From: Burkholderiaceae bacterium
GTDB taxonomy: Bacteria > Pseudomonadota > Gammaproteobacteria > Burkholderiales > Burkholderiaceae_C
Assembly: GCA_031256125.1 (NCBI GenBank)
Contig: JAIRRE010000138.1
Coordinates: 1-6,646 of the forward strand
Direction: 5' to 3'
Length of the DNA: 6,646 bases
The notes below the pieces were generated by a model that had not been told where the DNA came from, ran no database searches, and worked only from the letters and a program-made list of their open reading frames with translations. This document shows positions 1 through 6,479 of this stretch, in pieces. Each line of letters begins with the position of its first letter. Within the stretch, counting starts at the first letter, position 1. A program made the position numbers and the translations under genes.

Positions 1-308
1 TGCATGACACGATGTGCGGCTTCCGGGTCTATCCGCTGGCATCGACCCTGGCGTTGCTGGACGAGGAACACCTAGGCCGCCGCATGGATTTCGACACTGA
101 AATCCTGGTTCGCCTGTACTGGCGCGGCGTGCGTGTCATCGAGCGCGAAACCCGCGTCACCTATCCGGAGGATGGCGTTTCCCACTTCCGCATTTGGCGC
201 GACAACCTGTGCATCAGCCTGATGCACGCGCGGCTATTCCTGGGCATGCTGCGGCGCGCGCCGGGGTTGCTGGCGCAACGTCTGCGCGGAAACAGGAGCG
301 GAACATGA
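1..308 (+). CDS. Glycosyltransferase family 2 protein, C-terminal part (5' truncated by the window)
   Basis: This is the last ~102 residues of a GT2-like glycosyltransferase. The first full codon in the window is at position 3, the stop is TGA at 306-308, and the true start lies upstream. The visible part begins with a DTMCGFRVYPL segment, which resembles the (S/C)GFR signature of dolichol-phosphate-mannose-synthase-like GT2 enzymes. It is followed by RMDFDTEILVRLYWRG, the F-D-x-E-I-L acidic helix of the same fold, and by TRVTYPEDGVSHFRIWRDN, a pattern I associate with the GT2 proteins of aryl polyene clusters. The nucleotide-sugar-binding DxD half is outside the window. From family context it probably glycosylates the lipid or aryl polyene intermediate at the cytoplasmic face of the inner membrane; the substrate is unknown. 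Its stop overlaps the next start as ATGA, which implies coupled translation with the acyltransferase. The GT2 assignment is firm and the pathway role is inferred. Confidence 0.85.
   Translation, partial: HDTMCGFRVYPLASTLALLDEEHLGRRMDFDTEILVRLYWRGVRVIERETRVTYPEDGVSHFRIWRDNLCISLMHARLFLGMLRRAPGLLAQRLRGNRSGT
294..298 (+). promoter_or_regulatory. Ribosome binding site for the acyltransferase gene
   Basis: AGGAG lies 6 nt upstream of the ATG at 305. It decides the start, because the same frame stays open back to an ATG at 194 that lies deep inside the glycosyltransferase gene. Confidence 0.75.
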
Positions 309-1246
309 GCGGCGTTGCGCCACACTGGGCCGAGATAAGCGAAACCACTTCGGTTGCAGGCATCCGTTTGCTGTGCGCTATTTACCGCGCGCTCGGTAGG
401 CGCGTATTCCGCATTTGTGCGGCGCCAGTGGTATGCACGCACTGGCTATTGAATGCCCCGGCGCGGCGCGCATCGCTTCAATATCTGCGCCGTTTACACG
501 CGCACACCGGCGTGTTTGAACACCCGCCGGGCTGGTGGGCAAGCCTGCGCCATTTTTCTGTTTTCGCCGATACCCTGCTTGACAAAATCTTGGCGCTGGG
601 CGGCCAATACCCGTCCGATAAAGTTCGGATCAGCCGAGATAATATGATCGACCTGCTGCGCAAAAAACGTGGCGCGGTTATCGTCACAGCACACATCGGG
701 TGTTTGGAACTATGCCAGGCGCTGTCCGACAGAGTGCCGGAGTTCCGCATGACTGTGCTGGTACACACGCGCCACGCCGAGCAATTCAACCGCTTGCTGG
801 CGCGTTTGCCCGGCAGCGGCAAGATACGGCTGATGCAAGTCCAAGCCATCGACCTGGCGGTAGCTGCGCAGTTGGGCGAGTGCATGAATCGCGGTGAGTT
901 CGTCGCTATCACCGGCGACCGCATGCCACTCACAGGAAACCGTCATGTGTTCGTGGATTTCCTCGGCCAGCCAGCGCCGTTCCCAATCGGCCCCTACGTG
1001 TTGGCCGCCGCGCTGCGCTGTCCGCTGGTAACCATGGTTTGCGTACATCAAGGCGATGGTTATGTTTTGCACTTTGAAACTTTTGCTAATCGCGTGGAAT
1101 TGCCGCGCGCCGCGCGCGATGCCGCGTTGACCAGCTATGCCACCCGATTCGCGCGCTGGCTGGAGGCCCAATTGCGCGCAGCGCCATACGATTGGTTCAA
1201 CTTCTTTGCTTTTTGGGATCAGCCCACTTATGCCGATAGCCATTGA
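305..1246 (+). CDS. LpxL/HtrB-like lysophospholipid acyltransferase
   Basis: A 313-residue protein of the bacterial lipid A acyltransferase family (LpxL/HtrB-like), which transfers an acyl chain from acyl-ACP or acyl-CoA onto a lipid hydroxyl at the inner membrane. The catalytic HX4E motif is visible as AHIGCLE with His130 and Glu135. Downstream, ITGDRMPLTGNRHVFVDFLG (about 202-221) and PAPFPIGPYVLAAALRCPL (223-241) match the conserved second half of the family, where the GDR segment and the F-P-x-G-P turn line the active site. Length is normal for the family. The N-terminus (about 17-50) is hydrophobic/amphipathic rather than a clear transmembrane anchor. The ATG at 305 is chosen because it has a good AGGAG and forms an ATGA overlap with the glycosyltransferase. 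In aryl polyene clusters this enzyme is thought to help make the lipid anchor of the polyene; the exact substrate is inferred. Its 3' end overlaps the thioesterase gene by 17 nt. Confidence 0.9.
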   Translation: MSGVAPHWAEISETTSVAGIRLLCAIYRALGRRVFRICAAPVVCTHWLLNAPARRASLQYLRRLHAHTGVFEHPPGWWASLRHFSVFADTLLDKILALGGQYPSDKVRISRDNMIDLLRKKRGAVIVTAHIGCLELCQALSDRVPEFRMTVLVHTRHAEQFNRLLARLPGSGKIRLMQVQAIDLAVAAQLGECMNRGEFVAITGDRMPLTGNRHVFVDFLGQPAPFPIGPYVLAAALRCPLVTMVCVHQGDGYVLHFETFANRVELPRAARDAALTSYATRFARWLEAQLRAAPYDWFNFFAFWDQPTYADSH

Positions 1247-1658
1247 CTTGACTGGAGAAATTGATTGGGAACCGGCCTTCCACGATTGTGACCCCATGGG
1301 TGTGGTTTGGCATGGTAATTACTTTAAATATCTCGAATTGGCGCGCTGCGCGTTACTGCGCCGGTTTGATTATGACTACCCGCAAATGCGGGCATCCGGT
1401 TGGCTATGGCCGGTGGTTGATGCGCGGATCAAATATGTGCGCCCGCTGCACTACGGGCAACCGCTGAAGATTCGTTCCGAAATTATCGAATGGGAAAATC
1501 GCCTGCGGATTAATTATCGAATCCATGACGCGAAAAGCGGCGACAAATTAACCAGCGCCTTTACCATACAAGTCGCGGTTGATCCGGTTTCGGGACAAAT
1601 GCAGTATGTCTGCCCATCCGTATTATGGGAAAAACTTGGAGTACAGCCGGTATGGTAA
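1230..1658 (+). CDS. Acyl-CoA/ACP thioesterase, 4-hydroxybenzoyl-CoA thioesterase family (hotdog fold)
   Basis: A 142-residue single-domain hotdog thioesterase, typical in length for the 4HBT/YbgC family. The active-site segment is CDPMGVVWHGNYFKYLE (20-36). It matches the family D-x-x-G-V-V-x-H-x-N-Y pattern, with Asp21 as the presumed catalytic acid and His28 and Asn30 next to it. The rest follows the hotdog order: a helix (32-46), a central strand with ARIKYVRPLHYGQPL (65-79), and strands ending in FTIQVAVDPVSG (111-122). It hydrolyses acyl thioesters in the cytoplasm; in an aryl polyene cluster it probably edits or releases acyl-ACP chains (inference). ATG 1230 is preferred because the motif begins only ~20 residues later. 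The frame is open further upstream (ATG 1137), but that would be a long overlap inside the acyltransferase. No strong Shine-Dalgarno is seen, so the 17-nt overlap suggests coupled translation. The middle of the gene (about 1480-1570) looks more A+T-rich than its neighbours. Confidence 0.9.
   Translation: MPIAIDLTGEIDWEPAFHDCDPMGVVWHGNYFKYLELARCALLRRFDYDYPQMRASGWLWPVVDARIKYVRPLHYGQPLKIRSEIIEWENRLRINYRIHDAKSGDKLTSAFTIQVAVDPVSGQMQYVCPSVLWEKLGVQPVW
1638..1641 (+). promoter_or_regulatory. Ribosome binding site for the LolA-like gene
   Basis: GGAG lies 10 nt before ATG 1652, inside the end of the thioesterase gene. The alternative in-frame ATG at 1625 has no such site and would put nine polar residues ahead of the signal peptide, so 1652 is the better start. 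Confidence 0.55.
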
Positions 1659-2299
1659 AAACGTTTGCAAAATATTGGGCAGGTTACATCCTAATCGCGG
1701 TGCTGTCGTCAACGGCGCTGCCGGTTTCTGCAACAAGCGCCCTTCCGGACGGATTGGACGCCGTGCGCCAGCGTGTCGCTCAAGTGGAGGTATTGCGCGG
1801 CAGCTTCGAGCAGGAAAAACAGGTTGCCGGTTTCAACAACCCGCTGCGCTCGCAAGGGCGCTTTTTGCTGGCGCACGGCAAGGGCGTGGTGTGGACCACG
1901 CTTAAGCCTTTTCCTTCCGAAATGGTGGTCACGCGCGAGCGCATCCTGAGCGTGGATAGCGCCGGAAACCGCAGAGTAGAGGCCGACGCCACCCAACAGC
2001 CGGCGCTGCGTGAGATCAACGCACTGATGTTCGCGCTGGTCGATGGCGACGTATCGGCTTTGGCCCAGCGTTTTGACCTTGCCGCACAGGCTTTGCCCAA
2101 TGAGGCATGGTCGCTGGTCTTGACGCCTAAAGCGGCGGCGCTGGCCAGGTTGTTTTCAAAGATCGAATTGCGCGGCGACCGCTATGTGCGACAAGTGGTC
2201 ATCACCGAAGCGGGCGGCGATCGTACCGTGCTGAAGTTTTTCGATCTGTCGGAAACCCCGGCGCGCCTGAGCGCGGATGAGGCTAAACGCTTTGAGTGA
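1652..2299 (+). CDS. LolA-like periplasmic outer-membrane lipoprotein carrier
   Basis: A 215-residue secreted protein. The N-terminus has Lys3 and Lys7, then a hydrophobic stretch (about 8-25) and an Ala-rich cleavage region near 24-30 (VSA or TSA), a Sec-type signal peptide without a lipobox. The mature part reads as LolA-like: LRGSFEQEKQVAGFNNPL (48-65), then SQGRFLLAHGKGVVWTTLKP (67-86). This is the family's F-x-Q-x-K / G-x-F / G-h-x-W-x-x-x-x-P pattern that forms the first strands of the open beta-barrel. Classical LolA ferries lipoproteins across the periplasm. The versions found in aryl polyene clusters are thought to carry the lipidated pigment, which fits the exporter gene directly downstream and the lipoprotein gene three genes on. 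Start 1652 overlaps the thioesterase stop by 7 nt, and the stop overlaps the exporter gene by up to 23 nt. Family is confident; cargo is inferred. Confidence 0.88.
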   Translation: MVKTFAKYWAGYILIAVLSSTALPVSATSALPDGLDAVRQRVAQVEVLRGSFEQEKQVAGFNNPLRSQGRFLLAHGKGVVWTTLKPFPSEMVVTRERILSVDSAGNRRVEADATQQPALREINALMFALVDGDVSALAQRFDLAAQALPNEAWSLVLTPKAAALARLFSKIELRGDRYVRQVVITEAGGDRTVLKFFDLSETPARLSADEAKRFE

Positions 2300-4700
2300 G
2301 CAAGTGCCCCGCGCCGCCGACAGGCGTCTGAGCCGTATCTGGCACTGGTTGGCTATAGCGTGGTTGCTCGCAACTGTCGCGGTCGCGGTATATCAATGGC
2401 GGTTTTGGCACCAAGACCGGATAGATAGCAATGTACTGGCTTTGCTGCCGTTGGACGCTGGCGAACGGGCCGTCAGTGACGCAACTCAGCGCATCGCAGA
2501 ATCCGGCGCCCGGCAAATCGTCGTGCTGCTGGGGGCGGCAACCCCCGAAGGCGCAAAAGCGGCCGAGGCTGCCTATTCCGCTGCGCTGACGCGACTGCGG
2601 GCCGACGATCCTGCGTCGGCGCCCTTGGCGTTATCAGAACCAGGCGCAAACTGGTTCGCACAGGCACAGGCGTTTTACGCGCCATACCGTGATCGGTTGC
2701 TGACGGCCGCTCAGCGTCAAACACTGGCTACATCGAACACCGATCAGCTCGCACAACAAGCGTTGGCTGCGCTTTACGCGCCGCTGGGGGCACCCCATCT
2801 GACCCAATGGCGCGCCGATCCCCTGTCGTTGTGGCTAGGCTGGTGGCAGCAGCGCGCGGCGGAGTCGGGACTGCGCATGAACGCCGACGGCTTGTTGCAC
2901 TCCAAGGGGCGCTACTGGGCGGTACTACCGCTGGAAACGCTAGGTTCGGCTTTTCACCTCGATGGCGGAACCCGCATCCAAAACGCTCTGGACGCAGCAG
3001 CACAGGCTGCGCGCGCGGCAGTTCCTGGCGTACGCGAAGTACGCGCCGGCGTTCCCTTGCACGCTGAAGCAGCCGCTGCACGGGCCAGCTTGGAAATTAA
3101 CGTCATTGGCTGGGGATCGCTTGCGGCGGTACTGCTGCTGGCGTGGCTGGCATTCGGTTCGCTATGGCCCAGATTACTGGTTATCGCGTCGCTGCTGGTT
3201 GGCTGCATGGTCGCCCTGTCGGTTACCGCGTGGGTATTCGGCAAGGTACACCTGTTAACTTTGGTGTTCGGGGCCAGCCTGATCGGTGTCGCTGAAGATT
3301 ATGGTACCTACTGGTTTGCTGCGCGCCAAGGCAATCGAACGGACACTCACTGGTCTTTATTGCGCCGTTTGTGGCCGGGTTTATGTCTGGCGCTGGCAAC
3401 CAGTGCATTGGCTTATCTGGCCATGTATTGGGTCCCATTTCCTGGCTTACGCCAAATAGCGTTATTTTCAGCCACCGGTCTGACCGCTGCATTCATAACG
3501 GTACTGTGCTGGTTCCCGTGGCTCAGTCGTGGCGCATCCTCCGATACCGCATTTGCAAGGGGTGTTGGCGCAACCTTGCGATTTTTCCCGCGCGTCAGTG
3601 CGAATTGGAAGTGGTATGCCGTCGGCGCGCTTACGCTGATGGTGATCGCTTCCGGCCTATGGCGATTGCGCATCGACGACAGTTTGCGCAGCTTGCAAGC
3701 TTCGCCGCGCGAGTTGATTGCGCAGCAAATCGAAGCCAGCCAGATTCTCGATTTGCCCAGCCCAGCTCAGTTCTTTTTGATTCAAGGTGATGATGCAGAG
3801 CAGGTTTTACAGCGCGAGGAGGCTCTGACCTCCCGCTTGCGCGCGTTGCAAGCCCAAGGTGAAATTACCGGCTGGCGCGCATTGAGTGATTGGCTGCCTT
3901 CACAGCGACGGCAGGCCGATGATGCTGCGCTGACTGCAAAGGTCGAACGCGCGGTACTGGCTCAGATCGGCTCGGCTGTGGGCCAGCCGTTGCAACGGCC
4001 CGCGTTCGCAGCGTCGCCTTTACTGCTTTCCAAATTCCTGGCCGCACCAGTTTCGCGGCCTGTGCGTAATTTATGGATCGGGCAAGTTGGTAAAGAGGTG
4101 GCCTCGGTGGTCATGATCGCTGGCCCGTCGGCTACCACGCTTGGGGTATTGCAGACGCAAGCCGACAGTTTGCCTGGCGTGCGCTGGGTTGACCGCACCG
4201 CCGACTTCTCGCATCTGCTTGGTTATTACAGAAAAATAATCACAAACCTGTTGGTGGCCGGCGTAATCGTGGTATTCATCGTGCTAGTCGTGCGCTATCG
4301 GCGCGATGCTTGGCGCGTCCTGCTACCAACCGTTTTGGCGGGCCTGTTGGCTCTGGCGGTACTCGGTTGGCTCGGTGAACCATTACAACTGTTTAATGTG
4401 CTGGCACTGCTGCTGCTGTTGGGCGTTGGCGTTGATTACGGTATATTTCTGATTGAACAAAATGACGCCCCGCACGCTTGGCTGGCTGTTTGTCTGGGCG
4501 CAGCCAGTACTTCGTTATCTTTTGGTTTGCTGAGCTTGTCAGCAACGCCAGCACTGCACACTTTCGGCTTGACTTTGTTGCTGGGTATTGGTACGGTATG
4601 GTTACTATCGCCGTTGTTGTGCCGATCTGCTGTCGAAACCAATCAATTTTCAATAATGGAGAAATCATGCCCCAAAAAACCGAAAACACACAGGTGTTGA
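2277..4700 (+). CDS. MMPL/RND-superfamily exporter (12 transmembrane segments)
   Basis: An 807-residue inner-membrane exporter with the two-fold repeat of RND/MMPL proteins. Predicted segments by eye are TM1 ~22-41, a large periplasmic loop 45-275, TM2-TM6 ~276-415, TM7 ~446-463, a second periplasmic loop ~465-655, and TM8-TM12 ~656-782. The repeat is visible as GVAEDYGTYW (337-346, TM4) and GVGVDYGIFL (716-725, TM10). The paired Asp-Tyr residues (D341/Y342 and D720/Y721) correspond to the Asp-Tyr proton-relay pairs known in MmpL3. It probably uses the proton gradient to extrude the lipid-linked aryl polyene into the periplasm for the LolA-like carrier (inference from context). The start is uncertain: ATG 2277 has no clear Shine-Dalgarno, while TTG 2292 has GAGG nine nt upstream and overlaps the LolA stop by 8 nt. 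The last ~26 residues (782-807) are polar, rich in Lys/Cys/Pro and run 34 nt into the next gene; they look like an acquired tail. Confidence 0.9.
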   Translation: MRLNALSEQVPRAADRRLSRIWHWLAIAWLLATVAVAVYQWRFWHQDRIDSNVLALLPLDAGERAVSDATQRIAESGARQIVVLLGAATPEGAKAAEAAYSAALTRLRADDPASAPLALSEPGANWFAQAQAFYAPYRDRLLTAAQRQTLATSNTDQLAQQALAALYAPLGAPHLTQWRADPLSLWLGWWQQRAAESGLRMNADGLLHSKGRYWAVLPLETLGSAFHLDGGTRIQNALDAAAQAARAAVPGVREVRAGVPLHAEAAAARASLEINVIGWGSLAAVLLLAWLAFGSLWPRLLVIASLLVGCMVALSVTAWVFGKVHLLTLVFGASLIGVAEDYGTYWFAARQGNRTDTHWSLLRRLWPGLCLALATSALAYLAMYWVPFPGLRQIALFSATGLTAAFITVLCWFPWLSRGASSDTAFARGVGATLRFFPRVSANWKWYAVGALTLMVIASGLWRLRIDDSLRSLQASPRELIAQQIEASQILDLPSPAQFFLIQGDDAEQVLQREEALTSRLRALQAQGEITGWRALSDWLPSQRRQADDAALTAKVERAVLAQIGSAVGQPLQRPAFAASPLLLSKFLAAPVSRPVRNLWIGQVGKEVASVVMIAGPSATTLGVLQTQADSLPGVRWVDRTADFSHLLGYYRKIITNLLVAGVIVVFIVLVVRYRRDAWRVLLPTVLAGLLALAVLGWLGEPLQLFNVLALLLLLGVGVDYGIFLIEQNDAPHAWLAVCLGAASTSLSFGLLSLSATPALHTFGLTLLLGIGTVWLLSPLLCRSAVETNQFSIMEKSCPKKPKTHRC
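4658..4661 (+). promoter_or_regulatory. Ribosome binding site for the FAD-dependent oxidoreductase gene
   Basis: GGAG (in TGGAGAAATC) lies 5 nt before ATG 4667, in a locally A+T-rich stretch. It is one of the clearest Shine-Dalgarno sites in the window and fixes the start. The frame is open upstream to an ATG at 4478, but that part is the exporter gene read out of frame. Confidence 0.8.
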
Positions 4701-5911
4701 TTATCGGCGCTGGCCCATCCGGCGCGGTCGCCGCTGCGTTGTTGCGCCAGCAGGGACGCCAAGTCTTGGTGTTGGAACGCGAGTCGTTCCCGCGTTTTTC
4801 GATCGGCGAAAGTCTGCTGCCGCAAAGCATGGCCTACATCGAAGCCGCTGGTTTGCTCCGCGATGTGGTCGAAGCTGGTTTTCAGCACAAGAATGGAGCT
4901 GCCTTTGAATGGGCTGGGGACTGTGCGCAGTTTGACTTCCGTGACCAATTCTCGCCCGGTTGGAGTACCACCTATCAAGTACAGCGCGCCAACTTTGACC
5001 AGATACTCGCTTGCGGTGCGGAACGCATGGGCGCGCAAGTACGCTACGGACATGAGGTACTTTCGGTTGAACCGGGTGATGCGCCGCGCGTGCTGGTGCG
5101 CTCGCCGGAAGGCGAGCAATATGCCATCACCGCTGACTTCATTCTTGACGCCAGCGGTTTCGCCCGCCTGCTACCGCGCTTGCTAAAGCTGGAAGCGCCC
5201 TCTGACTTGCCAACGCGCGGTGCGATCTTTACCCATGTGCGCGACCATATTCCGATTGACGGCGGGTTCGACCGCAACAAGATACTGATTACTACGCACC
5301 CGCAACACATGGATGTGTGGTTCTGGACCATCCCGTTCTCCAACGGTTGCTGTTCGTTGGGCGTGGTGGCAGAACCGGATTTTCTCGATCGCTATGAAGG
5401 CAGCGACTTGGCGCGTTTGCAAACGCTGGTAGAAGAGGTGCCCAATCTGCGCGCACTGCTCAAAAATGCCGAGTGGAACGTGCTGCCGGCCCGCCGGATC
5501 ATGGGCTATTCGGCCAACGTATCCACGCTGTGCGGACCGGGTTATGCCCTGCTGGGCAATGCGGGCGAATTTCTGGACCCGGTGTTTTCATCCGGTGTCA
5601 CCATTGCCTTCAAATCGGCACAACTGGCCGCCGACTGTCTGCAACGCCAATACGCCGGAGCACCGGTGGATTGGGAGGCTGATTACGCCGCGCCGCTGCG
5701 TCTTGGGGTCGATACATTCCGGCGTTTCGTCCACGGGTGGTACGATGGCAGCTTACAGAAAATCATCCACTATCCCCGCCAGCAACCAGACATACGCCGG
5801 ATGATCTGCTCGATCTTGGCTGGTTATGCTTGGGACATCAACAACCCCTATGTCAACGACCCGAACGGGCGGCGATTGCGCACGCTGGAAGAATTGTGCA
5901 GCCCTCCTTGA
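4667..5911 (+). CDS. FAD-dependent oxidoreductase, flavin-dependent halogenase-like
   Basis: A 414-residue flavoprotein of the FAD monooxygenase/halogenase superfamily. The N-terminus holds the Rossmann dinucleotide motif VLIIGAGPSGAVAAALL (10-26; Gly14, Gly16, Gly19). Glu38 ends the second strand (VLVLE) and should bind the ribose. FPRFSIGESLLP (41-52) is characteristic of flavin halogenases and their relatives. GFQHKNGAAFEW (71-82) places Lys75 in the region where halogenases keep a catalytic lysine. WFWTIP (218-223) fits the halogenase WxWxIP motif exactly. ALLGNAGEFLDPVFSSGV (294-311) is the second FAD-binding region. The C-terminus (about 357-398, HGWYDGS and ILAGYAWD) is shared, as I recall, with aryl polyene-cluster members. 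It could halogenate or hydroxylate the aryl head group, or act as a dehydrogenase/reductase; the motifs favour a halogenase-like enzyme but do not prove activity. A good GGAG sets the start, which overlaps the exporter gene by 34 nt. Confidence 0.88.
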   Translation: MPQKTENTQVLIIGAGPSGAVAAALLRQQGRQVLVLERESFPRFSIGESLLPQSMAYIEAAGLLRDVVEAGFQHKNGAAFEWAGDCAQFDFRDQFSPGWSTTYQVQRANFDQILACGAERMGAQVRYGHEVLSVEPGDAPRVLVRSPEGEQYAITADFILDASGFARLLPRLLKLEAPSDLPTRGAIFTHVRDHIPIDGGFDRNKILITTHPQHMDVWFWTIPFSNGCCSLGVVAEPDFLDRYEGSDLARLQTLVEEVPNLRALLKNAEWNVLPARRIMGYSANVSTLCGPGYALLGNAGEFLDPVFSSGVTIAFKSAQLAADCLQRQYAGAPVDWEADYAAPLRLGVDTFRRFVHGWYDGSLQKIIHYPRQQPDIRRMICSILAGYAWDINNPYVNDPNGRRLRTLEELCSPP

Positions 5912-5921
5912 TCTCCATTAC

Positions 5922-6479
5922 GTGCGATGGTTGACTGCATTGGCGTTGTGCCTGCTGCTAATGGCCTGCGCAACGCACAATCAGAACGAACCACCGTTAG
6001 TCGAATTGCCGGCGCTGCGCTTGGCGCCTTCCACGTTAGGGCAGAACCTGGCGTTGGAACAACAACTGGTTTTCGTGCGTGGCGGACAACGGCGCGAGCT
6101 TGATGCCTTGCTCGAAGTCGATGCCTCGCAAGTGCGCCTGCTGGTGCAAGCAATGGGGCAATCCGCTGTGCGGTTGGTTTGGGACGGCCAGCACCTGCAT
6201 GAGCAGCGCGCGCCGTGGCTGCCGTCGCAAGTGCGTGGTGACCGCGTCTTGAACGACCTGCAATTTGCACTATGGCCGTTATCAGCGATACAGGCGGCGC
6301 TGCCGTCAGATTGGCGGGTTGAACAAACCGGCAACGAACGCCGTTTGCTCGACGCCCAAGGCCGTGCCTGGCTGATCGCGCAGGATGATGGCGGTTTGGG
6401 CAACCTGCGCCTGAACAACTTGGCCGAGGGTTACACGCTGGAAGTACGTTCAGCCCCTGTGCAGAAAGATGCGCCATGA
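5922..6479 (+). CDS. DUF3261 family lipoprotein
   Basis: A 185-residue predicted lipoprotein. From GTG 5922 the product begins VRWLTALALCLLLMACATHN. That is a short signal peptide with an Arg, a hydrophobic core and the lipobox LMAC, so Cys16 should be lipidated after cleavage by signal peptidase II. Residues after the Cys (Ala, Thr, His) give no Asp-type inner-membrane retention signal, which suggests the outer membrane. The body contains LDALLEVDASQVRLLVQAMG, an RLVWDG turn, a QRAPWLPSQV segment and LNDLQFALWPLSAIQAALP, which match my memory of DUF3261 proteins found in aryl polyene clusters. Its size and beta-rich pattern are LolB-like, so it may receive the lipidated product at the outer membrane (inference). 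The in-frame ATGs at 5826 and 5850 lie inside the previous gene and would spoil the signal peptide. No Shine-Dalgarno precedes GTG 5922, so translation may depend on re-initiation across the 10-nt gap. The stop overlaps the ketosynthase start as ATGA. Confidence 0.82.
   Translation: MRWLTALALCLLLMACATHNQNEPPLVELPALRLAPSTLGQNLALEQQLVFVRGGQRRELDALLEVDASQVRLLVQAMGQSAVRLVWDGQHLHEQRAPWLPSQVRGDRVLNDLQFALWPLSAIQAALPSDWRVEQTGNERRLLDAQGRAWLIAQDDGGLGNLRLNNLAEGYTLEVRSAPVQKDAP

Noticed and set aside
194..304. Longer acyltransferase start at ATG 194
   Set aside because: It would overlap the conserved glycosyltransferase C-terminus by over 100 nt and add a non-homologous leader. ATG 305 has AGGAG and an ATGA overlap.
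710..1297. Minus-strand open frame of 195 codons opposite the acyltransferase gene
   Set aside because: No recognisable motif, and it is fully covered by a confidently assigned acyltransferase with intact catalytic residues.
4478..4666. Longer flavoenzyme start at ATG 4478
   Set aside because: The added 63 residues are the exporter's last transmembrane region read in another frame. The Rossmann motif begins just after ATG 4667, which has a strong GGAG.
5100..5117. Perfect 7-bp stem (GCTCGCC/GGCGAGC) with a GGAA, GNRA-type loop
   Set aside because: It sits in the middle of the flavoenzyme coding region, has no U-tract after it, and encodes ordinary residues (around SPEGE), so it is not a credible terminator. 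It could still fold in the mRNA.
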